This document shows positions 48,601 through 60,600 of a stretch of 64,000 nt of DNA, piece by piece. The DNA lies in assembly GCA_017590115.1 (NCBI GenBank), contig JAGGNK010003335.1, forward strand, positions 6,200,001 to 6,264,000, written 5' to 3'. The notes under the pieces were generated by a model that saw only the letters and a list, made by a program, of their open reading frames with translations, did not search any database and was not told where the DNA came from. How positions within the stretch are numbered: position 1 is the first letter of the stretch; each line of letters starts with the position of its first letter. The stretch comes from Montifringilla adamsi (Eukaryota > Chordata > Aves > Passeriformes > Passeridae). The translations under genes were made by a program, and so were the position numbers.

Positions 48601-51600
48601 AGGGCTCTGCTCCCCAGCTGAGGGCTCGTGCCGGGGCTATTTCCAGCCGAAAAGTGATAGCTTGGCACTGCCTGGGCTGGCAGTGCCCGTGTGGAGCCAG
48701 GAGTGCTGCTTCCCAGCAGTGGGATTTGGCATCCCAGACCTCACAGCCAGGGCCTTCTGGGGTGCAGGACAGGCTGGAAATGCACCTCTCTTCTTGTCTC
48801 CAAGCCCTTGGACTTGGGGCTCCTGGAGCAGCTCTCCCAGGAGTTTTCATGCATGGTTATTCCTGGAGTGATGCCTGGAACAGGTCATTTCCTCCCAGGT
48901 CCTCATCCCGCTCTGTCCTGCCCTGGCACTCCCAGCACCATGATGGTGGTGGTGTCCCCCTTTGGTTTCTGGAGGGGACATCCTGGTGCTGCCCACTCAC
49001 CTTGAGTGTGAAGTTTCACTTCCAGTGTCAGTTTCTCTTCCAGTGTTATCCTCTGAAGAATTTCCTAATTCTTGAGATTATTTTCCTGGCTTGATTATTC
49101 TCAAAGTTGGCACTTTTCCATAATCCTTGAGGAATTGCCTCCTGAAATAGTTCCAGCTCTTTCTTCAGTACCTCAACATTGTTTTGAGTTCAAGCCATGC
49201 TCCACAAAGAGTTTGTTTTGTTTTTAAAGCAATAGATTTTAGAAAGAAATTTTTCCCTGTGAGGGTGGTGAGGTGCTGGCACAGGTTGCCCAGAGAAGCT
49301 GTGGCTGCATCTCTGGAAGAATGGCCAGGCTAGACAGGGCTTTGAGCAGCCTGGTCTAGTGGAAGGTGTCCCTATCCATGGCAGGGTATTGGAACTAGAT
49401 GGCCCCTTTAAAGTGCTTTGTAAGTCTGTAATTCTGAAATCTGACCCATTCTCTCTGATCTCTCAGATAGTCATTGCTGACTCCATCACTCCCAGCTAAT
49501 CCCAGGTGCATTTCTGCAGCCCCTCTCGTCTCTCTTGCTCATCCCAGGCTGCTCCTGGGCTGCTTGGAGATGGTGCTGCTTGCCCACAGCTTCAGCTTCG
49601 TCTTCTTTCTTCTCCTGTTGCTCTGACTTGCACTGTGTCTCAATTGCCTGAAGCATCTCTCTTTGCTGGCTGGACAGCAAGCATGGCCTGGAGGGCTTTG
49701 TCCTCGGATAGGTGCCTGTTTGGTATATTTTGCCTTCCCCAGTGTGATGGGAGTGAAATGAAGAGCTCATTTTACAGCAGTGTTAATGGCTGCACCTGGT
49801 TTGTAGCCATGATGCACTCCCAGGGGGACAGGCAGTGACACTGCCAGATTTTTTTTTAATCAGGACAGAATGCACGCCAGAAGGCATAGCAGAGATGGTG
49901 TGCTTCTGCTGAGCAGCTCTCCCTCCCAAAGCATCCCTGCCCTCAAGGTTTTCCCACTTGGGCCACTGATGTGAGAATGGGAGGTGGAAAGGGCAGTGTT
50001 GGACTGCCAGGGACAGTGCAGACTGTGGTAATTTTGCTATCTCCAGGGTTAGATAACTCCTTCTTGCATCTTGCCCTGTTTTGGAGAAATGTCAAATGTT
50101 TTTTCACAAGAGATGACTCTATTTCATCTGCCTTAAGAGAGCAGCCTTAAAAGGCCTTACAGTTCCATTTACCTCCCCTATTTAATTGTTTTAATTCACC
50201 CTAGTCTCCCTCCCAGGAGCAGCCACCTTGCTGGTCCTGCCTGAGCTGCTGCTTTTGCCCCCCACCCTGTGGCTGCTGCCCCATGGCCTCAGCATCACTT
50301 TTCTCCTTTGCCTCCAAATTTTCCTTTTTCCCTACTAAAAAAATTTCATCTAAACCAAACATCCTTTCTGTGTTGGGTATGGACAATCCAAATTCCTTTA
50401 ATCTGCTGAAAAAAGTCCCAGCATTGATGTCTTTTGTGGACTGGAAAAGTGGATCCCCGTGGCTGATGCTCTTCCTCGCTGTCAGCGCTCTGCTTTCCCC
50501 CATCTCAGAGGTGTAACAGAGCATCCTGCCCTTAGGGGGGGATGCCTGTGCTAATCCAGTCCTGATGTCACTTCTGACAGTCACTTCCATGTGAAACTCC
50601 TAGAGGGAGTTGGGGAGGCTGGAGAGAAGACACTGGAGCCCCGGGAGCTGGTGAGCAGACAAGCACTGCCTGCAAAATAATAGCCAGCCCATGGTGCTGC
50701 TGCTCAGCAGATTGTGCCATGGGGCATGTGGGAGCTGATTCCTACTCCGGAGATGGAGCTCGTTGTCAGAAAGGTGCTGTGAGCTGGAGCAGAGATGGAG
50801 CTCGTTGTCTGAAAGGTGCTGTGAGCTGGAGCAGAGATGGAGCTCGTTGTCAGAAAGGTGCTGTGAGCTGGAGCAGAGATGGAGCTCGTTGTCCTAAAGG
50901 TGCCGTGCACGGAGCCACTGCTGCTCTTTTCATCTCCCGCCTGGCTGCTTGGAAACTGGCTCTAGGTTTTGTGCCTCCAAAGCTGAAAATGAGATTTTTA
51001 AAACATTTTGTTTTACTGGAGCTGTAAAATGTCAAAAGCTGGGGTAGAGGCAGAAGGCAAGAGCTGTATTTTAAGGAATACTTTATCCAGAAAGCAGCTG
51101 TCTCAAAATGCTTCCATTAAGAGCCGCCTTAAACTCGAGGGTCCTTTCTAGGTTAGCACAAATTGCAGTGCAGTTGTGAGGAAAGCAGGGAAGGAAGAGG
51201 CACAGCACATCTTGGCTTGTAGTCCCAGGAGGATGCTGCTGGCAGCCACCTGGATGCCAGGGTCAGCAGAGGCAGCACAGGAGATCAGCTGTTTCCTCCC
51301 CACGATTGCTTCTGGCTCACGGCTATTCAAAAGGGTTTTATTTGAACCTGAGGATTTTATTGGCCTGAGAATTGGCCTGAGCTTGAAGGGCCCCGGTGTG
51401 GAGATAAAAGCCACTTCCAGTCAGAGGGAGCTATCAGAGGAGTGAGTAGTCAGGACAGCTTTCCCTTCCAGCAGGCAGGCTGTCATCCCCTGCCCTAGTG
51501 TGTCCTGGTCATCCACCTGCAGTGTGGCTGGTGGTGACACTGCATCCCCGTGGTACTGTGTGTTCCACCCCTGCTAGAGCCCATAGTGGAAGGATCTCCT

Positions 51601-54600
51601 CTGGCTCTCTTGGACCAAAGCTGAGACTTACAGCCCGTGTTTGAACTCTGCAGTTATTTTACAGTTGTGTAAACAGAGGCACAGAGATTTCCAGCATGAG
51701 GAGATCCAGATGCACGGTCCCAGTCTGCTGTGGGGTGTAGTTGGGTGTTGGAGACAGAGTTGGCTCATCTCAGTACAGCTTCAGGATTAAACAAGGTAAA
51801 GTAAGGGTAAGAGTTATCAGCAGTTTGGAGCATCAGGGTTTTGGGTACCTCTACTGTTGTAAATGGGAAGATGTTTCAGATGAGTTTGCTGTTGTATTCC
51901 CAGAGTCACACCATAATAAGCCCCAAAGGACATGGAATTTGCTGGTTGATATGGGTGCTTGTAGGAGGCTGTGAAGCCATTTTTGAGCAGTGGATGTGCC
52001 AGGGACCTGGGCTTGTCCCTTCCTACTGGTGGCGATGCTGGCAGCGTGTTGAGCTTGCACAGCAGAGCATCACTTCGTAAAGCAGTGGCACCCACGTGGG
52101 ATTTTATGCACCTGTGCAGGTTTTATTTCCTCCTTTATTTAATGATTTAATGTTCTTGGCATGTGGCTCCTTCCCCAGGCTGACAGGGATGCAAGCAGGA
52201 TCTCAAGGTGGCTCTTGGATCTCGCATTAAGCCACATTAGTATGTGCTGTAGATTCTGTTTCCTGTGAATTTGCACACAGCGGGAGGACGAGCAGGAAGG
52301 CTGCTTCTTGCTGGCAGGCTTCCCAGATATTCTTGGCATTGCAGATCTATACTTGCATCGTCGCTGTGGCCCTGTTTTAACAGAAAACAGAGAGTGCTGT
52401 GTAACAGGAAGGCACAACCCCGGCGATAGCAGCTCGGCGATGGCGGCGGCACGGCGCAAACGCTGTCTGCTGTGTCGGCACGGTGGCTGTGTCCCTGTCC
52501 TGTCCTCCTCCCTCAGTCCCCTCTGCCCTTCTCTAATGGCCACACACACAGGTCAGGCAGCTGCTGGCTGTGCTCATGGGAGCAGATCCAGCTGGTGCAG
52601 GGCTGGCTGGATTGTGATGGTGTGGCAGTGCCCGGTCAGTGTTCATCTCCTCCGGGCTGTGTTGTTCTTTACTGGACTCCCATCAGGAGTTGCCCCCACG
52701 TCTCCAGGAGTTCCAGCAGCTCTTTCCAAGGGTATGTATTGCTGGCAGGTTGTGGTTTTGTGATGCCAGTGTCATTGGCAGAGGAGGCACACGGAGCAGG
52801 TCTGTCTGTGGGAAGCAGTGCTGGAGATGAGTGTACTGAGGGGGGGAGAGGAATGAACCGGTGCACCAGTAGTGGGTGTAGGGCTGGGACACGTCCCTGC
52901 CCCCATCTTGCAGTGAAAAGACACTGCAGCTCCTCACAGGGTTGGGTGCTGCATCCAGAACACCCAGCAAAGGAAGAAAATCCCTCCAGGAGCAGTCTGT
53001 GCTGCAATGTGGAGCATGGTAGCCTGAGGAAAGGTGGCCAGGCTGGCCTGGCAGCAGGGTGGCACGATGCAGATGTCCCAGCTATGCCTGGACGTCACCT
53101 CTCCGTGTCCCCTGGGAGTGCTGGCTGGCAGCCAGGCTGTATCCCTGCGGCTCCCAGCCCGGGGAGGGCTTCCCGAGGCTGCGTTCTCAGAGTGTACTTG
53201 ATGAACCAGCACACTTTGTTCTCGAGTGGTGAGATTGGACTTCCTTTCCTCGGTCGGCGACGCAGGCTGGCTGTTGACTCATCAGCTGCTTCCCTTGGGC
53301 TTTGCTGCAGAAGGGGCAGGCAGGATTCTGCAGCAGTTTGAGTAGCTTTTGGAGCAGAGCTTTTTTTCTTTTCACATAATCCTTTTTTTTTTCTTTTTTT
53401 TTTCCATTTTTTTTTTCCTTTCCTCCAGCTCATCATGAAAAATGTGTGACTTTGGAGCTTGCAGATGGCATGCTGGCGATTTTACAAAGGGCTATTTCTT
53501 GGGTTGGTTATCCCCATTCTGTGGCTGCCTGCCCTTAAATATGCCTGGGTTCTGGTATGCTCCAGAAATACATGTACACTTCCCTCAGAGACTGTGCTCT
53601 GCAAAAGAAGTGAAAATCCCAATTGCCCTAGGCCTAAATGTTTTGATCACAAGCCCTGGGCTATGTGTGGGGAGAGGAAGGCTCCCTGCCTGCCTGTTCC
53701 TGGGGACCCCCACAGTGACAACTGGCTGTGGTGAGGATGGGCTTGCCAGTGGCACTGATCCAGGACTGCAAAATAATCCTAGTGACGTAACATCCGTGAG
53801 TTTGGTCTCCAGCTCTGCCACTGGGAAAGGGAGGTTTCCAGTCAGATCTGCTCAGGCAGCCCTTGTCCCTCTAGGCAGTGGGGAGGGATGATCTGTGCAC
53901 AGGATGGTCTGTCCTGCCAGGGCTTCAGGTACCTGGTTTAGGATGGGATGAATCACACCCGGGGCAGCAGAGGGTCTGGGCCATGCAGGAGGTGGTGCTG
54001 GTGCTGCTGGAGGTGGTCCTGGTGCTGCTGGAGGTGGTACTGGTGCTGCAGGAGGTGGTGCTGGGCCATGCAGGAGGTGGTACTGGTGCTGCAGGAGGTG
54101 GTGCTGGTGCTGCAGGAGGTGGTACTGGTGCTGCCGGAGGTGGTACTGGTGCTGCAGGAGGTGGTGCTGGTGCTGCAGGAGGTTGTTGGCTCCTGCCCAG
54201 TGCCTGTGAGTGCTTTGCAAAGGAGTGAGTATGATTTACTCTGCCTGTTACTTGTCATCATTTCTGGTTTACTCTCTGCTTGACAAGTTCTTGTGTGGGC
54301 TTTCAGCAAGTCCTCACCTTTATTAGTTTGCTATGGGAAATGTGTTAATCCAGCCTGTTCTTACCTCATTCTGAGCCACTTGGACTTTTATTTTGAATGT
54401 TTGCTAATCTTCCCAGTGGATGCTTGTGGTTTATACTGGATCAAGCACACAGAAAGTCAAGTGTACTTCAGCAGCAAATGTATAGAACGAGTGAGCTTGA
54501 TTTCCTGCTGCTCTGTAACAGGGTTTACAGCTCTTGGGACCGACTCTGGTTTGGTACAGCCTTGGGAGCCTCCACATCTCACTCCATTGCCTCTGCTCTC

Positions 54601-57600
54601 CATCCAGAACCGTGGATTTATTGTGTAGCCAGGCAAACCCCAGCAGCTCTGATTGCTGGGCTTGCAACCGCAGCACTAATGAAATCACCTCTTCAGGATT
54701 TAGTGCACCTTAGGTCCCCTTTGAACAATGCAAGCAACCATTACTTTTAAAGTGCTCTCCAGAGTGATGGGAGCAGCGGGATAGCCCAGCAGCAGGAATA
54801 GCTGCTCAGTTCTTGGTGCTGCTGTGGGTAATCCTGTTGAATTTAGGTGAAGTGTTGCTGGAAAGTGAGCTTCACTGTGTTGCCAGGACCATGGGGAGGT
54901 AGAGGACAGCTGTAGGTGGTTTCTCTCAGTGCACCTGAAGGAGATCTGGAAAATCTGATCTAGTTGAAGGTGTCCCTGCTCATGGCATGGGGACTGGATT
55001 AGGTGACCTTCAAAAGTCTCTTCCAATTCAAGCCATTCTGGGGTTTCCTGAGGTGCACCCATACAAGTGTAGCTGCATGGGGATGGTGGAAGAGGCAGAC
55101 TGATCCCTCCTTGTTTTCTGGGATGGGCTGTGAGCCGCTTGGAGCGTCTCAGCATCAGAACTGTACTCGTGAGTTCCAGGGTTCAGTGTTAGTTCAGTGA
55201 TCCAGAAGACATTAAAAGAGTCTGGATGCTGCCTTTTCAAATTCCTCAAAGCTTTGCTTTCCCTGGGCTGGGTTTCTTTAAGGAGACCCGTGTGAAGACA
55301 CTGTGCTGGTGGATGGGAGTTGTCATCTTGAGCCTGTGTCTGTGTTTGAGCTTTGCCATACTCAGCTCTGTGAGTAACAGTGTCAGGGGGATTTGCCCAG
55401 TTCTTCATCTGCTGTGGCTCATGCTCAGACCATGGCAGGTGCAGAGCTGCCACCATTGCTCATGTCTTCTGTTTCTGGTCTCCATTAGTAGGTGGATACA
55501 AAGGCAAGTGGAGCTGTTTGCATTACTGAAGTAATTATGGAAACATTATCTGGCTGGGATAATTAATTCCAGATGCTTTAATGTTAGTAGCTTGGCTTAA
55601 GTTACTAAAGAAGCAACTTTTTTTTGGTCTTCTTATATCCAGAAAACACACACTCAAGTGTCCCTGGCTTCTCTAGTAGCAATTTCAAGACATATATTGA
55701 ATGGAAATGAGCAGGATACTGGCAGCCTGCAGGCTGGGTTTGGAGAAGGCAGCTGTGTGACATGGGTCCCTGAAGGGCCACCAGGTGGGTCAGTGATGCT
55801 CTGGGAGAAGGGGGAGAGCAGCACCTTGGGTGCTGGGGCTGGCTCTGCCCTGCTTGCATGCAGGGAGAAGGTGCTGTGTGAGCATCCTCTGCAGCTGCCC
55901 TGGATCTGGGGGCTGCTGCATTTTGCTGGGTTTCAGAGCCAGAAGAGCAGCACAGGCTGTGTCACCTCCCAGCAGCAGAGCACAGTCCCCCTGCTGCCTT
56001 CAACACCACTGTTAGAGCTGAACGGCACAGAGAGAAAAGGGAGAAAGGAATATGGAGGAGATCTTTGCACAGCATCAGAAATTGTGTGTGTATTTTGCTC
56101 TCAGCCCAGACACTGCTTTTGTCTAGTCTGCCAGAAAAAACATCTGTGTTTTGTTGTTCCAGTCAGCCCACCAGCAAACCACTGCCCAGCCATTGCTGTG
56201 TCCCTGCAGCCATGGTTTTCCTCTCACAGAAGTTGTGGAGATGAACCCAGCTGTGCTCTGGTGCTCTCCTCTGCCTTGGGAAAGCAGACACTGCTCTGCA
56301 CCTGAATTCTTCTTTACTGGGTCCCCGCTCCCATCTACATCAAAATGATTCTCTGGGCACTGAATCAGAGTTGCAACTTAAATAATTCATTTGTTGAGCT
56401 AAATCTCAGTGAGATTTAGGCTGGAATATAAATGTGAGAAAGACAGGGACATCAACACTGGTCTTCCTCTAGTCTGCTGGGTATCAGGCTTTTTATGTGG
56501 TGATAAACAGCTCAGAAATGGAATTGGAAAAGCTGTCTGGGTTTCACAAGATGGCTGTTTAGTGCCTCCTGTTCACTTGTTTTCCTCTTTTTATCACATC
56601 AAAGAAGAGTGAATCACTTTCTCCTTAGAGGATTATGTTATTCCAGGGGCCTGGAAGGACCCACTGTGGTTACAGGCTGTTACAGAAGGAGATTTCAGAT
56701 GGGGAGGGAGCAGCTAAGCATTTTTCTTACTGCACCTGTTAATTGTAATTGGGAGCTTCAGCTGCATTTCTGTAAAACTTCCAGAACCTGCCTATGTAAA
56801 TCCTAAACTGCCAGCAGCTCGGGAGGGGCCACCCTCCCCCATCCTTAACATTCTGCATGGAAATGGGATTGTCACAGGGGGATTTCCAAGCCCAGAGAGC
56901 CCTTGAATGGTCCTGGAGCCAAAAGGAGTTTGGCTGTGCCCTGCGGAGCTGTGCTGTGCTGCTCACGGATCAGATGCTCCCCGTGGCTGGGGATGCTTTA
57001 AAAGCTGATAATGAGAATTTCTAATGTTCACTGGGTAGCGCCGAGGGTCAGAATTCAGCTGGGAAAGACAGCAGTGGCAACTAAAGGGTGGGCATAGCTG
57101 TGGCACTCTGTCCTGGGCTGGTCCCTGCCTGGCAGGGGACAGCAGGGTCCCCGGGACATGCCGGGGTCCCTGGGACATGCCGGGGTCCCTGACGCAGCTC
57201 CAGCAGGAGGGCTGGGAGCGCAGCCTGCACAGCCACCCAGGCATTACGTCACCTGGAGCTGCACTCACTGGCTGCTGGTACCCGAGGGCAGGACGCTGCT
57301 GCAAGCAGCATTAACCCCTTCCTGAACATCCTCAGTGCCACTTGGGCAACACAAAGGGACCTTCACGGAGCTGAGCATTAGCCACAGATGTCTGTGCGGT
57401 CAGGGGGTGCGTTTTGGGCACAGCTGCTCCTGTTGCTGGAGCTTGGTGGATCCTCCTGGGGCCAAACTCGGCTGCTTTGTTCTCTCAGCGCAGCAGCAAA
57501 AGCTGAGTGCAGCTTCATGGCTGGACTGTGTAACTGCCTGTGTAGGTTTTTGGGACAGGCACTTAAAGGAAGGTTTGTGTTGCAGCAAAGGGCAGTGCCA

Positions 57601-60600
57601 GCCCAGCCACCCACTGTGCCCATCAGTGGCAGTGGGGACAAATTGCACGCTGGCACTGAGCCGAGTGCTCAAGCATGGATGCACACGGGAAGGGCTGATG
57701 TTAAGTTCCCTCCATCAACCTTTTTTCCTAGGAATGTGTTACAGCCCCTGCCATGAAGATTGCCTACAAATGGTGCAAAATGGGTGGCAGACAGGGCCAT
57801 CAGCCATCACAGGTTTCCCTTCCCAGACCAGAGGTTCCCCTTCCCGTGGCTGCTCTGCTGATGTATGTGTGATGAATTTTCATGGATTTTCAGAGGCTGT
57901 TGCCAAATCTTGAGGGGGTTTTGGCTCCAGCAGCCAATAAGGAACTACTGCAAATCGTTTATTTTCTGCACAAAGTGATCCTAGCAGTGCCATCTCATTC
58001 TTCTCAGGTTCTTGTTTGTTTTAAAATAAAAGGGTTTGGTGACAGTGCCCTGTTGATATACCCTGTGTCACCTCTCTCCTCCCTCTGTAGGACCAGCTAT
58101 CTCCAGCCATCTCTTCTCCATCCACAGGAGGATGTGTTGACAGACTCTGGGTACCTGTGGTCCCTCCTGCAGGGTCCAGGGGCTCTGGTGTCAGGTGGCT
58201 TATGCCAGGGGTGACAGCAGGGTGCCCACAGGGCCCTGAGCTCTCTGTGCTGTTGACCAGGGTGCTCCAGATGTTACCTGGAGTATCTTCAGCCAAGGAG
58301 GGAAGTGCACAGGTACCTGTTAGCACCAGGGCTTGGGTGAGCCTAAAGACACTTTAGGCTCATCCAGCTGGTCAGGCCAGCTTGCTTGCAGGTCTGAACC
58401 TCAGGCCAGTTAATTGAAAACCTCAGTATATATTATCTTCCTGGTGTTCCCTTTTGTCTTTGAGCCCAGCTTTGGGAGTATAGTTTTTGGCTCATGGTTT
58501 TATAGCCTTTACTAGAAGCCATAAAAATATAAGAAGTAGGAGTAACACGGTCAGTAAATCTGGGTGTGGGAATGCTGAGGATCACAACCCTTGTGTGTGG
58601 GTTGTGGCTCATTATTGTGACTATCCACCACTATCTCCATCCCTATCCTTCACCCTTATACCCCCAGGCACCTTTTCTAACTTAAATGCTTAAATTCCTC
58701 TCTGCTGTTGAGAGGCAATAGCATGTATAAAATCTGTTAGCTTAAGTTCATAAGAAAGTGGGGTATCCAGTCCAAATGGCCTGCTAGATACTATTTTAAT
58801 AAACAGAAAGTGAAAATCATCCCTTTAAATTGCCCTTTTAAAGCTGTTGTGTGCCACAGGAGAATTCCCCCACAAGCAGAGCTGGCAGTAGGAGCAGTAT
58901 CAGCACTGAAGGTTGCTGGCAGAGCTATCTTTCCACTGACTTTCTTAAGCTGACTTATTTATGGACATTGGACAAGACTAATTTAGACTGGAATGGAGGT
59001 AAAGAAAAGATTACTGACTAATGTCTTCATTGTAATAAAATTAAGTATTTTTAGATGAGAAACACCATGCAGGATTAATTATTTCTATTTGATATATTAA
59101 AAGGGAGCATATAGGAAAAAAAAGCCTTCTCCCTTCAGCCAAGTGAAGCATTCAGTTTACAGAGATGATTAACCATGGGAATTTGCTGAGTATATTTTAT
59201 TACTGTGTAATCTTCTCCAGGGACAGATGTGATCCTCAAGAGTGTTGGGGTCCACTTACTCCTTTTCCTCAAGTGCCCTTGAGACCCACTTTCAGACTAA
59301 TGGCCTCAGGTTTGTTGTGATTTTCAGGCTGATCCCAATTTTCAGCCCTTTGTTTAAATGAGCCTTTGATTGATACAGGATTTTTAAAAAATGCTGTGTC
59401 TCTGGATAAATAAAGGAGTAAATGCTCCTCCTGTGTAATTGAGCTTCTGTGGATCGTGTGGCTCTTGGTGGAGGCTTTGCCTCTGTGATTCTGTGCCACG
59501 ATGGTGAATTTGGGTGAGTTGGTGGCTCGTGTGCAGACTCCTCATCACCCAGCCTGGGTATTTCTTTGTACACCAAGCAGCAATTTGGAAAAACCAAAAA
59601 AAACCCAAAAACCAAAACCCATGGTTTCCCAATGGATTAAGACTTGTACCTGCACAAAAGGGGAGCCCTGATGACATCCCCAGCTCTTGGAGCCCAGCAG
59701 GAGATGATAGACACTGGTGAGAGCAGCCTCTGTGCTTTGATCCCTTTTTCTTGCTCTGTCTCCACTGCAGTGTTTGGACAGCACAAAGCTTGCAACTTTT
59801 TGGGCTCCGGTGTCTTGAAGGTGCTGGAGGTGAGGAAGGGTCCCCAGCTTGGTCTGTTTTCTGTATTGCTGTGAGGCAGGGCATGGTCTTTCCCAAAGGA
59901 TTGCTCTGTTGTCTTACACTGTAGGATCTCTTCCTTGCAAAGCTCCTGTAGCCTAAGGCACTGTCACTGCAGTCACTGATTTTTATATCTCAACACCAGG
60001 GAGCTCCTTGCAGGTGTGTTAGCGTGTGTCAGGAAGGAGTGGGCTGCTTTTTAGGAATGTGATTTTATCCACCAAAGCAAATCCAGCAACCAATGGCAGG
60101 CTGTGCACCTCTGGGGCACTGGGATGCCCCATGTGAGCCTCAGCATCTGGCAGCCTCCAGCTCCCCTCAGGGGGGGAGGAATGTTCATGGGAGCAGGCAC
60201 AGGCTCTCTTAGGGTTTGCTGAATTGTTTGCAAGCCTTAAACCCCTGTGTTTACCTGAGTGCTGCAGATGAGTCAGGGATTTGATCTGGACTAGGCTTCC
60301 AGCAGGTCTTCATAGGGTTATAAAAGTTTCTCACTGTTTAAAAAATAATTTAGCAGTTGTTTCAGTTTCTTCATTTCTGACCTTCTCTGTTTGCTGGCAT
60401 TTGAAATGGTGAGAAAATGGCTTGAACATGTATCCCCAAGCCTGAATTAACTCCAGGGGATCCCAGCCCATGCTGCTAGATCAGCATGGGGTTATGGGGA
60501 GGAAGCATCAAAAGTAAAGTTTGGTGATCCTCTTAAGAAGATACTTTTCATATGAATGCTTATTCCTTGTAGGAAAGTGTCTGCTGAGTGCTGCAGCACC

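Noticed and set aside
53852..54309. Overlapping 111-122-codon frames on both strands with V-L-V-L or T-S-C-S-T repeats
   Set aside because: They are produced by the 21-bp minisatellite, whose unit has no stop in these frames.
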